Positions 12,221 through 26,855 of a stretch of 64,000 nucleotides of DNA are shown piece after piece. Source of the DNA: Ophiocordyceps camponoti-saundersi (nom. inval.) (lineage: Eukaryota; Ascomycota; Sordariomycetes; Hypocreales; Ophiocordycipitaceae). A program made the position numbers and the translations under genes. Every line of letters starts with the position of its first letter. Position 1 is the first letter of the stretch. The stretch covers positions 62,001-126,000 of the forward strand of contig PDHQ01000070.1 in the NCBI GenBank assembly GCA_003339415.1, in the 5' to 3' direction. Under the pieces are notes generated by a model that saw only the letters and a program-made list of their open reading frames with translations, was not told the DNA's origin and did not search any database.

Positions 12221-15200
12221 CTTATATTAAGTAAAAAATCTTAAGTTTAATTAACTAATATCTAATTTTAGCTAGTTTAAAAATATAACTAAGATAATAA
12301 ATAAGTTTAATAAACTATTAAGGTGAAGCTAAAAATAGTTTCTAAAATTCCTTATTATTAATATAAAAAAAATAAGCTATAAAACCGTTCTTTTAAAAAG
12401 TATTAATTTATAAAAAAAGTTAACGATTAGGAAAGAATTAACTAAGAGTAGCGTTATTATAAAAGATATTAGTAATATTATTAAAATAATTAGTTTTTTC
12501 CTTCGTTAAGATAATCTTAAACTAAAAAGTAAAGGTATTTCTTTTTAGTTTAATAATAAGTACTTTATTTTCCTATCTTTCTTAAAATATTACTATTTTA
12601 TATTTCTAAAAAAGGTTAATTTTTTACGTAAAATAGGGAATAAGATATTTTATTTATCTAACTAATCTAATCTATTACTTAAGATATTATAAAATATTAA
12701 GAAACTTAATATCTTATAAAGCTTTTACTTAAGATTAAGTATTTATTAATACGAATCTATTAACGTAATACCTTAATATTTTTATAAATAAGTAATAAAG
12801 GAATAATTTAAAAGCGGAGAGGGAAAGATTTATACTAATAAAAAGATTAAATATAGTAGATAAATACTTAATATAATCTTCTAGAAAATTAGAGAAAATT
12901 ACTATATCGTTAATATATCTAATAGTATATATTTTATATAATCGGAGAATATAATTAATAAATCTTTATATATAAGTAGGCGAATTTTTATACCTTATAA
13001 AAGTAATTATAGCCCTCTCTAATCCGCGGTAAAAAGTAATTATAAACTGCTTTTAGTAATTTAGATAAACAAGAAACTAATAAAAAAAGCTTTAAGTATT
13101 AATAATAAAAATAACCTTTTTATTTACTAACTTATAAATTATATTTTAAAAGAGAGGTATTAAATATATATTAGAAATAGCTATACTATTTAAAGCTTAT
13201 AAATTATTAATAATATATAGTTTACTTTTTCTTTAAATAATAAAATATAAGCTAGTAAAAGGTAAAGCTTTAAGCGCCTATTCTATTTTATTTTAAGAAT
13301 ATATATTATTATACTTTTTATTAAGGAAATCCTAATTAGGTTTATTTAATAGATAGGGATATAAACTAAGTTTCTTCTTATACTAATTATTAATAAGGGG
13401 GATTTTTAGATACCGCTTAGGGGGTAAATTAATTAGTTTAATATTTTCCTAAAGTTTCGGAAAGGAATCGTAAAGTTATTTTACCTTTTTAGATAACTAA
13501 GGATCTAATATATAGATTTTAACGCTATATTCTCCTTCGATTTCTAAAATATCGGGTATCTTAAAAATACCTAACTAATAAGGTTAACTTAAGTCTAAGA
13601 TATTAATAAAAGGTAAGTTAGTATTAGTTTTATTAAATAATATTATTTAGTCTAAAAAAGAGTTTAGCGTTAAATATTTATCGAGGTTATCTAAAAAGTC
13701 TTTTTTAGTAATTTATTAAAAGATTATAAAAGAAAATTAATCGTTAAAATTTAATATAATACTAACTTTTTCTTTTTATTTAAAAAAGATTAGTTTATTA
13801 CTTAAGTTAAAGATAGTTAAATAAAAGTAATTATAAATAATTAAACCTAAAAGGAAATAAAAATTAGGGAAAAAAATAAAGTCGCGATTCTTAAAAGGAT
13901 TTTTAATTAATATTAAAATTATACTTATTAAAAAAAGAGGGATTATTATTACTAAAGCGGCTATTATATATTTACGAATAGCTAGTCCTTTATAAGTAAA
14001 ATAGTATTCGATATATATTCCTTTATAAAGTTAAATTTAAAGCTTTTATTAAAAGTTAAGAATATTAATTCTATAAGGGATTAAGAATCCTTATCCTAAT
14101 AAAACTTTAGTAAGAAAATACTCGATAACTTAAGCGCTAGCTTTAAACTTACTAATATAAAACTTATTATTAATCTTACTAATAATATATAAAGTAAAGG
14201 TAGCTTAACTATAAGTTAAGGCTAATCTAATACTATTTAGGCCTTAAATTATTATTAGATTATAGTTAACGTTATTAAACTTATTAAGTAAGTTTTTCCT
14301 AATAAGGGATTTATTTACTTTAATATTAATATATATTTTTATAGCGTTAAATAGTCCGTTTTTACTAAATATTAAAATCTTTATATAAGAAAAACGGGAA
14401 ACTTATTCTAAAAGAAAATTAATTATCTAAGAAGTAGCTTCGATAATAGGAAAGTTTTTAAAAAAAAGGTCTCTAATAATATTAAAAGGTTTTATCTTAT
14501 ATTTCTTAAAATTTAAAATAAGATAATATAAGTTATTAGCTAGTTACTTATCTTTTTTAGCCTTAAATAATTTAGATAAGTTAATTTTATTATTTAGATT
14601 ATATTTTAAAATATTAAAGATTATATTATATATCTTAGAAAAGATTATAAAAACTTTATCGGTATTAGAATCTTATTTAGTAAATTCGTAAGTAAGATTA
14701 ATAAAAATAAAATTACTTTTTAAGCTTTCTCTATTTTTCTTTAGGAAAAGCTATTTTATCTTTATTTTAAACTTAATATTCTTATTAAAAGGTTTCCGGG
14801 TATTATCTATTAGCTTTCTAAGGAAATTATTTAGTTTATAATCTAATTAGCGGTCCGGATTTCGCGAAGATTTCTCCTTAGAATTATTTACCTTATATTT
14901 ATATTAAAGTAACTTACTTAAAGCTATATACTAAATAGCGTTATTTTATAAATTACCTTAAGTTCCTCTAATTAGCTTAGTTTAGAGGTTTAGAATAAGT
15001 TATTTATATTTATATACTTAGTTATCTAAGGTATCTTCGCTAATTAGCTATCGGAAAGTTTCTTAGAGAAAGATATTAAGTTAGGAAAAGATAATTATTA
15101 GTATAAATTATTTAAGATAAAGGGCTACTTAAGCTATTCTTTTTATCTTAGATATTTATAATCGGAAATCTTTTCTAGCGAGTATATCTTAAGATATAAA

Positions 15201-16730
15201 GCTTTATTTTTATATAGTAAAAGCGGTAATATTAAGTTAGATAGTAAACTTTTTCTAAAAAGCTTTTACTTATTTTTAAATTCCTAAATTAGGAAAAGTA
15301 AATTCTAATCTAATTTAAGGGTTTAAATCTTCGGAATACTATTCTATAATATAATCTTAAAAAAAAAAGGGAATAAGTTATATAAGTTTATTTACGTAAT
15401 CTTTATTTTAGGCGGTAACTTATTTTAAAGTATTTATAAATTAGTTAATACTTTAGTAAATAATAATTTAATTAGTTTTTTTAATCTAATTAAAAATAAT
15501 ATTAAAAATACTAATAAGCTTAAACTATCCGATATTTTTAGCTTATAACTTAACTTATTATTTAGATAGTTTTTATAATTTTAATTAATTATATAATTAT
15601 AAATTATTATTTAAGTTAATATATTTAAGGTAATCTAAGTTTTAAGGTATAATATTATAAAAATAAAGTATATTATTAATTATCTATATTATTTTTTCTT
15701 TTTTTATAGAAAGTAAAGGAGGTTTTCTAGAATTAAATAATATTATAGGAGGATTTAGAAAATACTACCTTATTAAGGTATTCTTCCTTAAGGTAAACGG
15801 TTCTTTTTTTAAAAAGGATTCTTATAGCGTAGAGGTTTTCTTACCTTTATCCTAAAAGGAGGTTTCCTCCTTACTTTCTTCCTAAAAAAGGACTTTAGTA
15901 TTTTCCTTACTTTTTTCTTATAAAGTAAGCTATTTACCTTTTCCTTTAATATTACTTATAATTTAAAAGTATTCTTAAATAAAAGGTAGCTAGTTTTCTA
16001 AGGGAATTCTAAATAAGTAAAGGATACTATTAAATATATACCTTAGTTAATTTACTTATTTAAATAATTAATTATAGTTTACTATAATATTTAGATTAGT
16101 TAGGAAAAGTTTAATTATAGTAAGTAACTTAGTTCCTTAGGGATTATTTTAATATAATAAGTATTTTCTAACTAGCCTTATTTCCCCGTATTATAAAAGA
16201 GGAAATTTACTTTTAAAAAAGTAAGGTTTTTTTATTATTTTATAAGTATTAAAAATATAAGCTTTTTCTTTCTTAGCTATAATTTCTTCCTTAATTATTT
16301 TAAGGAGTTTAAAGGTAAAAAAATAATATATAGCTAAAGTTAAGTAATAAATATAGTAAAGCTTTCTTCTAAGCTAAAAATCTACGCTTATAAAGTTTTA
16401 TTAGTAAAAAATATTTTAAGTCTAACTTACTACCTTAATAGCTAAAAATCTATAAGTTAATAAAACGTAAAATTACTATTAGTTAATATACGCTTATATA
16501 TATAATCTACTAATAGTTATATATACTAAGCTAGCTACTAAATATAATATATAGGAAAAGGAGATAAGCTAGCTATTAATCGTAAGATTATAAAATAGCT
16601 ATTATAAAAAATATAAGTATAAGTAAAAGTTTTTTAAGAATTAAAATAATAATTATAAAAAAATCTAAATTATTACTTAAAAGAATATTAAGCTAATTAT
16701 ATAGCTAGGAGCTTAAGAAAGATTTCTTAG
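12221..16730 (-). mobile_element. Family C Ty3/gypsy retrotransposon remnant, interrupted by A2
   Basis: Read on the minus strand, positions 12906-12917 give YIND, a decayed YIDD catalytic box. It is followed in the same frame by IVIFSNFLEDYIKYLSTIFN and then further residues typical of fungal gypsy reverse transcriptases (for example VNRF.LINT in place of VDxxGLxTT). The sequence differs from families A and B. Upstream coding parts (protease, gag) should lie at higher coordinates up to about 16.7 kb, and downstream parts across the A2 insertion in 3849-6186. Outer limits and LTRs were not found, so the end given is approximate. Confidence 0.7.
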
Positions 16731-16739
16731 TATAATTTT

Positions 16740-17040
16740 AAAAATATTTACCTAAAGGGATTTTATAGTAATTTCTAAGTATATTAGTAAAATAGAGATT
16801 TTCTAATACGTGGTAATTTCCTAATATATAGGGATTTCCTAGTAAAATCCGGAGATTTCTAAAAGTATATTTTAATACTAAATCTTATTAGAAATCTTAA
16901 TAAAATCCTAAAAGTTATTATAGAGAAATCCTAAGAGGAAATTCTAGTAATTTCCTAAGCGTAAAGGTAATAAAGTTTCTAGGGGAAATCCGAGTAAAAT
17001 CCTAAGGCGGGAAATCTTAGGAAATCCTAGGGAAATATTA
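16740..17040. repeat. Irregular array of GAAATCCTAG-like words
   Basis: About 300 bp contain many close variants of GGAAATCCTAG / GAAATCTTAG / AGTAAAATCC in the same orientation, spaced irregularly. The same word family occurs inside the LTRs of family A (for example 3739-3790). This may be a remnant LTR of a related element, perhaps that of family C. No period or boundaries could be fixed. Confidence 0.5.
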
Positions 17041-17079
17041 TAAGGGGTTAGGCGATTTATAAGGGTGTTATTACATGTC

Positions 17080-18324
17080 CTATATTACCCTTTTAGCCTC
17101 GATTACGGCCTTAATCTTTTTAGGTATTAAGTTAATAAGGGATTGAAAATAATCCCCGCTTAATAACTCTTATACTTTTATTATAGCTATCTTAAGGTCC
17201 TTATTACTTAGCTTACTTTTAAGATATCTCTAATTAATAGAAAACTTTATTTATAATTAGACGTTTTTAATAAGGGAGAGATTAAAGCTATAAGCTAGCT
17301 ACTTAGCTAAGTTACTTTTAAGGAATAAGGTTATAATAAGATTTATCGTAGCTTTTACTTTATATATAAGGGCGTTATTTTATTAAATTATAGATACCTT
17401 AGCTAGCTAACGCTTTTAGAAGCTTATAAAAAGGGGTAAAATTCTCTTATAATAGCCCTCCCCCTTAATTATACCTTAGCCCTTCTACTATATAAGGCCC
17501 GGGCCCCTTTTACGGCCCTAGAAATAACCTTAAAATATCTATCTATTAGCTTTCTATTTAATATATATAAATTTAATTAGGTTATTATCTAGAATTTAGT
17601 AAGCTTTATATATAAAAGCTAGATAAGAGAGGGGAATATTATAGCTTTAAAAAATAAAAAGGGAAAATAAAGGGGAAAAAGAAAAAGATAACTTACCCTC
17701 GAAGAGGGTAACCTAACTATACTCTTTAATATTATTAACCTAGGTCTTATTAGACTATATCTATATAGCTTAATCTTTTTTCGTAAGATATTAATATTTA
17801 AGGGTAAATTAAAGCCTCTTTTCCTAAGCTTTAGGAGGTAGATAAATAGCGCTATATTATCTCTTACGGTAAGCTCCTACTAACTTTAAAGCTTTTATAA
17901 TAGCCCCTAAGCTATATAATAATAGCTTAGGGATAGTATTATATAGCTTATAAGGGGCTATAAATCAAGTTACCTTCTATAGCGTATTAATTAGCTTTTT
18001 AAACTAATCTTTTATATTTAAAGGGATAATTAGGGGGCGGCTATAATTATAATATCCTAGCTTAAGGGGTTAATAAAAAGCGTAAAAAACTTAAAAAAAT
18101 AAATATATTAAGATTAAGGGATTAAAATAGCTATAATTAAATAATTAACTTACTTATTATTATATAAGTTTTAAGGTAATAGTAATATTATTATTTAATA
18201 TACCCCTAGCCTTCTTAAAAGTCCTAATTATAAGCTATTAGTCTCTTATTATTAAGGCTAATTTTTTCCTTACCGTAATAGCTTTATTTAGTATATCCTT
18301 TTCTATATCCTCTCCTTTAGCGTT
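17080..18324 (-). mobile_element. Tc1/mariner-type DNA transposon remnant (transposase on minus strand)
   Basis: Between about 17,245 and 17,420 the minus strand reads, in one frame, NNALIYKVKAT followed about 30 residues later by KxLAYSFNLSLIKNV. Allowing for C-to-T and G-to-A changes this is the Tc1/mariner signature QDNAxIHK ... WPAHSxDLSPIEN. The final catalytic E is now K (GAA/GAG to AAA/AAG), which fits RIP inactivation. The amino-terminal part should reach about 18.3 kb. Terminal inverted repeats were not identified. A3 inserted at AATAT (18325-18329), so the right end may continue at 32,549. Confidence 0.75.
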
Positions 18325-18329
18325 AATAT

Positions 18330-18677
18330 TATTACGGCCTATAAGTTTATTAAGTAAATAATAATATTAGCACTATAAATAAAGATTCTAAGCTAAGGAG
18401 AGAAGAGAGAAAAAGAGGAAAAACTCTTATAGGCGGAATCCTAGTAGAATAGATAAGGGCACGTGCTAGTAGGGATAGGAAAGGGTATAGAAATCTGCTT
18501 AGAAATCTTAATAATTTCTAAGTAAGTAAATAGTCGTATTTCCTAGTAATTTCCTTAAAGTCTTTCCGGGTAATTTTATAATAAGGATTTTCGGGGTTAT
18601 ATAAAGTTTTATCGGAAATCCTTAGAAATTACTATAAAAAATATAAGGAAATCTAAGAGGAAACTTAGCGCGTAATA
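18330..18677 (-). repeat. Left LTR of A3 (3' LTR in coding sense)
   Basis: 348 bp with TATTACGG...GCGCGTAATA ends. It lacks the second copy of the 45-bp internal repeat seen in the 369-bp LTRs of A1 and A2. Confidence 0.95.
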
Positions 18678-21457
18678 CTACCCCCTAACGAAGGTTTTAA
18701 TATACTTATTAAAACTAATAATAGTAACTATATACCTAGGCCTTAGGGGAAATTATAATATTATCTTAGTCGTTATCTTTATAATTATAATTTATAGCGG
18801 CGGCTTTAATCTAATACTAAAGATTAATTAGCAAGCTAGCGGTATCTAGAAAATAATAGTAAAATTCCTTAAAAGCTATCGGTATATAATAAAAATTCTT
18901 AGCTAGATATTATATCTTATTAAAGTTATAGCTACGCTACTAAACTTAATATTTTAACCGGCAGCGTTATTTAGTAATATAAGATATAAAGATTTTATTA
19001 ACTTCTTATTTTAGTATATTATTAATATTTTTAAGCTTAGCTAGGGGCTTATCTTATCCGGATAAAAAATCTATAATAGCTTTTTAGAGATAATTAGCGT
19101 AAAATAAGTTCGTTATCCGATAATTACTTAGAAAGTTAAGAATATAATTATAGCCCCGTTCCTTAATAATCGTAAAAAGTTTAAATTATTACGCGTTAAG
19201 GCGCGTAGTTAGTATAGTAATTATAAAACTTTTATAGCTAAGGAATACTTAGTTACTAACTAAGAAATTTACTAGGCGGCGTTTCTTATTAGCTCGGGCC
19301 TTTTACTAGCTTTATATTTTCGTAGCTATAACTTAAGCTTACTATTATATTTTTTACGCTTAGGCGATAAGTTTATAGGTAATAATAATAGGGCCTAAGG
19401 CCTTTAAGGTAATTAGAGGGCTAGGGAGCGAAAGGGGGTTTTATATATCTTTACTAAGGGCGACTATAAGCGGTATTATACTAATCGACGCGTACTATAA
19501 TAAGTTATACGCGAAGTTTAAAGCGGGAAAAAACGCGCTTTAATTATCTTATCGCTTACTTATATAAAACCGAAGCTTTTAGTTTAGGTATTAGTTAGTT
19601 ACTTTTACGCTACCTTATATTTAGGGGTAAAGGGCGCTACTATAATAATACTTAATATTAGTTAGCTAGTCGATTTTTTAAAAAAATCCCGAAACGAATA
19701 GGCTGGCATTATTAGTAATTTATATATCTAATATACTTAGGAAATAATAAAGGTATTAAAAATAGCGTCCTATAAGCACCTTAGCTATATTATTTTTTTT
19801 ACTAAATAATATAGTAATAATCTTACTTAACTTATAGATAAAGGTTTAAATATAATTATACCTAAAGCGGTCCTTTAATATTACTTTCTTATTATAAGTA
19901 ATATACTCCTAAATAGAAGTTAGAATAAGTAAAAGGTATAGTAAACTTAAAGTCTTATCTTATAATATTTTATTCCTCTAATATTTATAGTAATTATAAA
20001 TAAATTAGCGGATATCTCGCTTTATCCCGGGCTAGTAGTAGCTTTATTAAAGTATTTAGGTAATCTTATTTTATCCCCTATAAGCGAAGATAGCTAGCTT
20101 ATATATATTCTAAATTAAGGCGGTATAGAGGAAGAAACGCTACTAGCTATCTTACTTAAGAATAATAAAAAGATTATTATAAAATCTAAGGTTCTAGTTT
20201 ATATTCTTCTCTTAAATTAGTTATACTAACTTTGCCCCTAATAAGATAAAGTTTTCTACTAAGCAGACTAAGGTAATTATAAGAGATAGGGTTAGGGATT
20301 TAAATCTAAAGCTATCTAAGGAAATTATAGCTAAAATCCTTTTCTTTTTCTTATAAGCTTTTATTATCGGGAGCTTAGCTATTTTCTATAAAAGTATATT
20401 TACGGCTATATTTAGCTAGCTAAGCTAGTATAGGAAATAGATATTAAACTAAATAAGGAAATTAAACTATCGGACTTAATAAATAAAAAATAGCCTTTTT
20501 ATCGTAAAATAAACTAAAGTTTCGTAATTTATAATTATATCGAATTTCTAGCTAAGTAGCTTTAAGTAGAAATTTTTAAAGCTTTATATAATAGCGAGAA
20601 GTTCGCGGTTTTAGATTAAGTAAGCACGCTTAATAGGGTTTATTATTTTTAAGAAAAAGCTTATAAGCTTCTACGTTTAATTATTTTACTATTACTAAAA
20701 TATACTAGCGGTAATATTCTAGGAGGCGTTAGTTTTAAAATAAGTTAGGAGTTTTAAGCGGAAAAAAGTAAATACTAAGGCTTATATAGCTAGCTCCTTT
20801 ATTTTATTAAAAGCCTTTTTCTATTTTAGTTTAAGCTCGAAGGCGGTATTTTTCTTAAGGAGGCGGTTTAAAAGCTTAGCTATAATATTTATATAGTAAT
20901 AGAAAATCTTAATAAAGTTATAAAATTTTATAAATAAGCGGATAGCTTTACGGTCCTAAAGGTCTTCGAACTTTTAGTTTTAAATTACTTATACTTTATA
21001 AAGGTTTATACTAATTTCTTAGCCCGCGTATAATATTATACTAAGGTAGTTAATTTCCGTAATATTAAACTTTAATTTTTAGATATCCCCTTATAAGTTA
21101 GCTTAATATAAGCGCTAAATTACTTTTTAGTATTCCTCTTAATATTCCGCTTTTTCGTTATCTAAGTAAATTAATATATTATTAGTATATATACTTATAT
21201 AGTAATTAAGAAAGTTATAAAGCTAGGCGTTAATAAAATTTTAAAATTAAGTAAGCTTTACTTTAAGGCTAAATAGGAGGATAAGCTAGTAAAATATACT
21301 AAATTTTATATAAAAAGCTATAAGGTACTTAGAGTTAGGGTTAAGATATAAGCGATAAAATGCTTAAATTATATTAATTTTTAAAAACTACCTCGCTTCC
21401 TAGTAGCTAAACGCTATACTTTTTAAAGAGGGAGTAAGCGAGATTTAACTTTTTAAG

Positions 21458-21757
21458 TATTAAGGTCTAGCCCTTATATTATATTCGAGTTATTAACCTA
21501 AATATTAAACTTATAGATTAGCCTCGCGATTAAACGATAAGGCTATTACTATCTAGCTTAGAGGCTTATAGCGGAAGGATTAGAAAGAATAGAACGGAAA
21601 GAATAGTTAAATAGGGAGGCAAATAAGCTCTAAAGGAAAAAGCGGTATATATAGCTATTTAGCACGCTAAAGTGCGGCTTCCTTAAAAGCTTATTATATA
21701 TAATTATTATTATATATAGCTTAGCAAATAAGCACCTCTTTAACTAGTCCCTTAATA
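21458..21757 (+). repeat. 5' LTR of family B element
   Basis: 300 bp, beginning TATTAAGG and ending CCTTAATA, the RIP form of TGTTAAGG...CCTTAACA inverted ends. It matches the right LTR along its length. Confidence 0.95.
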
Positions 21758-24700
21758 AAATTATATATCTTTTTCTTATAAATTTCTACCCTTATTTTTA
21801 ATATTAATAGATTAATTAAATTAGATCGGATCGGAATAGCTAACTTATAAAACTAAATAAAAAAGCTTTAGTAATCTTAAGCTAGCCTTAGCGGATATTA
21901 ATAACCCTTATAGCGAAAGCTATAAGTTTAATAATTAGAATAATAAATATAGGTAATATAATATATAATAAAAAATAAGGAGGAACGTTATTAATAGATT
22001 TTAAAATATATAAAATAGCACTTTAAGGAATAAGCTAATACCTTTCTCGTAGATAAGGAAGCGAAGTAAAAAGCTATATTATAAAAAGTATAGTTTACTA
22101 TCTAATAATAAGCTATAACTTTTCTTACGATAAAGGAAGCGGAATATATAAAGTAACTCGTAGCCGCGCGTACGGACGCTTTTAAGGAAATACTATAAAC
22201 GGACCCCGTTAAACCGACCTTTACTAAAGCTACGCCTAACTAAGCTTAGATTAACGTAGCCCTCGTAAAATAGAAAGAACCTTAGCCTAAGTAAAATAGA
22301 TCGCTAGATTCCTTTTATTTTTTTATAAGCTAGCTAGTTTACTAATATAATATCGATAAGCTTTAAAATAAAGCTAATAATACGGATTATATTTAGGTAT
22401 AAATCCTAAATTACTTTCCTAAGGATAAAATACGGAAAATATTAGCTTTCTAGTAATCTAGTAGCTTTAGTAGAAAGAGGTACCTAAAGGACTTTTTTAA
22501 CTACCTCTATTAAACTTTTAATAATATCTAAGAACGAAAAAAGGCTTAAGATAAGCTCCGGATTTTAGTTTACTATAATAAATAAATATTTAGTAACTTT
22601 ATTCCTAAGTTCGAAAAGGTCCTAGTAACCGCTATTAGATTTATAAGTTAGGATAATTTTATAAAATTAACTTAGCTACGCGGGGCCTTTTCCTTAATAT
22701 TTCGAGATTTTTTAGTTATTATCGATATACCTTATAAATACTCTCCGTTTATTAATCGCTTATAAAGTCTTACTTAGTCTTTTAAATAGATTTTACGCTT
22801 CCTTAGGGTAGCTAAGAAATATTAACCTAACCCGAATAAATATTTAGAAGGCGCTAGGGGCGTTCCCGTAAACCTAGGTATAAGAAAGGATATAGATAGG
22901 GATATTCTAATAAATACGATAAGAGATAAGAAAAAGAAAAAGCTAAAAAGAAAGGAAGGCGGTTATAATAAGACTTTTACTTAAGTATTACGAAATACCC
23001 CTTAAGCTAAGTAAGTAAAGAGATTAGTATTAAAATAACGTAAAATATTAAGTTTTTATATTAAATATAGAACGAATATATACCTTATATATAATTATAA
23101 CTTCTAACCCTTATAGAGGCTATAATAGAAAGCTTTAGGAGAAACCTATATTAACTATATAAAAATCTTACTTTAAATTAAGGAATATAATTCTAATAAC
23201 GATTAGGGAAAAGAATAGCTTTAGGATATCGTAATATCTTAGAGGATAAAGTAATATAAATAGAGGAAAAGAAAGATATCCTTTATTCTAAACTATAAGC
23301 CTTATCTACTAAGATTTCTATAATCTTAAATAATTTAAAATTAGTAAATATATTAGTTAACGAAAGCTATAAAAGCTATTCTATAATATACCCGCGGCTA
23401 ATATAAGACTTACGAATACTAATAGAAAGAATCCTAGCTTAATAAGTAAAAGGGGTAATAATAAGCGGACTAAAAATATTAAATATCGCTTAGCTTTCGC
23501 TTAAGATAAATAGCTTTAGTTAATTAATCGTAGTATATATAGTACTAGATTTTAATTTCCCGATTATTTTTAGTAAACTTTAGCTATAATATATAAAATC
23601 TTACTTAGTTCTTTATAAAAAACGAGTATAGTACGGAGATTCGTAATAATAGGTGCGGGTTACTAGTACTCGCTCTTAATTAATAAAAAAGATCTCGAAC
23701 GTAGTATATTTTTATAGCTTAACCTTTATCGGAGAAGTAAGGAGAAGGTAAAAAGAACTACGCTATTAGAAAAAGGACCTTACTAAATACTTAGAGATCC
23801 GAGTAATAAGAGTTAAAAATATAGAGAAGGCGTTATAAGATAAGATTCCTTTAATAAATAACTAACTATAAGAACGGATCCTAATAGAATTTTATAATAT
23901 ATTTCCCCTTTTCCGTAAGTAAAAAGCGGATAAGTTAAACTTATATAAAGAAAGTATAAACTACCGTATACCGCTTAAGAAAGAAGTAAATAGTAAAAAA
24001 CCTTAGATTCTATTCGGCCCCCTTTATAGTATATTAAGGGAGGAATTACTTATCCTTAAAAAGATATTACGAGACCTTTTTTAGAAAGGCTTTATCTAAC
24101 CTAGTAGCTCGCCCGTAAGTGCCTTAGTCCTCTTCGTAAGGAAACTTAAGGGAGGATTATAATTTTATATAGATTTCTATATACTAAATATAATTATAGT
24201 CTTAGATAAATACCCGCTCCTTTTACTTAATAATACCCTTCGGTTATTAGCTAAGTCTTAATAGCTTATAAAGCTAGATATCGTATAAGCTTTCTATAAA
24301 GTATAAATTACTAAAAAAGAGGAATAGAAAATAGCATTTCGGACCCGATATAGCCTCTTTAAATAGATAGTTACCCTATTCGGACTTATAAAGGCTTCTA
24401 CTACTTTCTAAAAATATATTAATAGTATTTTTTAGCTATATCTCGATAAGTTCTACTTAGCCTATATTAATAATATTATTATCTACTTTAATAGTATTAA
24501 AAAGGACTATTTTCGTAAAATACGCTTAGTTCTCCGTAAGCTCTAAGAGTATAAGCTTTATTTAGACCCGGATAAGTGCGAATTTATAGTTAAGAAGGTA
24601 AAATATTTAAGATTTATAATATTAGTAAAGGTTAAGCTTTAAGTAAACCCGGAAAAAATTAAGATAATTATTAACTAAGCTACGCTAACTTCCCTTAAGG

Positions 24701-26855
24701 GCTTTCGCGGATTCTTAGGTTTTGCTAATTTTTACTAACTTTTTATTACGGATTTTATTAAAATAGTAAAACTATTAATAAATCTAACGAAGAAAGGGGT
24801 AAAATTCGTCTAGGGACTAAATTAGGAATAAGCTTTCTAGGAAATTAAGAATCTATTTATAAGAGCCTTTTTACTAGTAAAATAAAACTTTAGGGACCCT
24901 ACGTTTTTAAAAGTAAATATTAGCGCCTATATTATAAGAGGTTATTTTTACTAGGAATAAGAAAGATAAAAATAACTAATAGCGTTCTTTTCCGTAAAAA
25001 TAAATATAGCTAAACGTAACTATCTAATATATAATAAAAAGATATTAGCGATTATTAAATATTTAGAATAATAGTATATTAAACTATATAGTTATAATAG
25101 CTTTAATATTATTACTAATTATAAGAACTTAGAATATTTTATAACTCGCTAGTACCTTTTAGAATAATAAGCTTATTAGGCTAAGTACCTATTATAATTT
25201 AACTTTAAGATTTATTATTAACTTAGTAAATAAGCTATAGTTTTAGACGCCCTTTCCCGTAAAAATTAAGATAAACCTTTAACTACGAAGAAGGAGGATA
25301 CCCGCTTTATATAGATAATTCCCGAAGAAGCCTTATAATTCTACTTATAAGCGATAGTAATCGATATTTCTAAGGACTTTGCTAATATCCCGAAAAAAGA
25401 GGAAAGCGAAGATAGATAATAAAATATAAATATAGCTACGGAAAACGCTATAAATTTATAAAATAATAATTTATTAAAAACTTAAGTTTTCTCTAATAAT
25501 AAGCTTTAGGAATTTTAAAATAGGACGGTATTATAAAACTTAGTTTTCTAGGAAATATACTAAGTTATAGTAAGAGGAGACCGCTTATTACTTTTAAAGC
25601 TATAACTTAAAGTCTAAATTATAGATTACTATATCGACGCTAAAAGAAGATTATATTTCCGTAATAAGCTTTAAGTTTTAGGAGCCCTAATTATTATAAT
25701 AAAGAACTTTAAAAAGTACTAGCTTTCTTACTTAATATATTATAAAATTATCTTATCTAAATAATCTATAACTTAGCCTTAATTAGTTACCTTAAAAGGG
25801 AAAATATAATAGCTTTTATAACTCGTAACTTCTTCTAGCTATTTTAATAATAATATATTTATTAATTTCTTAAAAACTATAATACTTATAATAAAACTAA
25901 AGCTTAAAAATAATATCGGGCTACCCTCCTTAAGTTATTACCTACTCTAAATTAGTTTTACTAATATATATAAATAGATTTTATAATAGATTTCCCGCTT
26001 ATAGAACGCGGAAATAAGTACTTATAGGTAATTAAAAACCGCCTTAATAAAGAGATCTTACTTAAGCTAATACCCTTAATAGATACTCCGCTTTATATAA
26101 AGCGGTTTTTCTAATATTTTATATAGTTTTATTAGTAGCTAAGTATTATTATAAGTAATAGAGGAATTAATTAGATAAGCGAATTTTAAAGCTATTTTTA
26201 CTAATTTTACGGGATTAATTAAATACTTAGTATAGCTTACTATTTATAAACTAATAAAGGATATAAAAAGGTTAATTAAGATATATAAGCTTACCTCCGA
26301 GTAGTAGTCTCTTATAATTAAAATAATTAGGATAAATAGCTTCCCGTAGCCTAGCTTACGTTAAATAGTAAAGTTTACTTAGCTATAAGAATAACGCTAT
26401 TTTTTATAACTTATAAGTTCTAAGCTCCGATAATAATATTATTAAACTTAGATACTTTATAATTATTAATAAGGAATCTTAAAAGCTAGGCTAAGGAATT
26501 CGTAAAATAATTATAATAAGTAATAAACCTATATTAAGCTACTAATATTTTATCTTTATAAACTTAAGAGTTTTAAGCTAATAAGAATCGATAAGTAGCT
26601 AAGCGCTTTAAAATTAGCGATAAAGTTTAGCTTAATTTACGTAATTTCCTTAGCGTAAGGCCTAAGAAGAAGCTTAATTAGAAGAATACTAAGTTTATAA
26701 TAGCGTAGGTTATTAACCCTTCCTTTATCAAACTTACGGGATTACTAATAGAAGCTTATAATTACTTTAGTATAAATTTACTTAAGAGGGCAGCTTTAAA
26801 CCCCTTACTTAGATAAGAAGTTACTAATTTATAGCCTCTTACGATATTAATTAAC

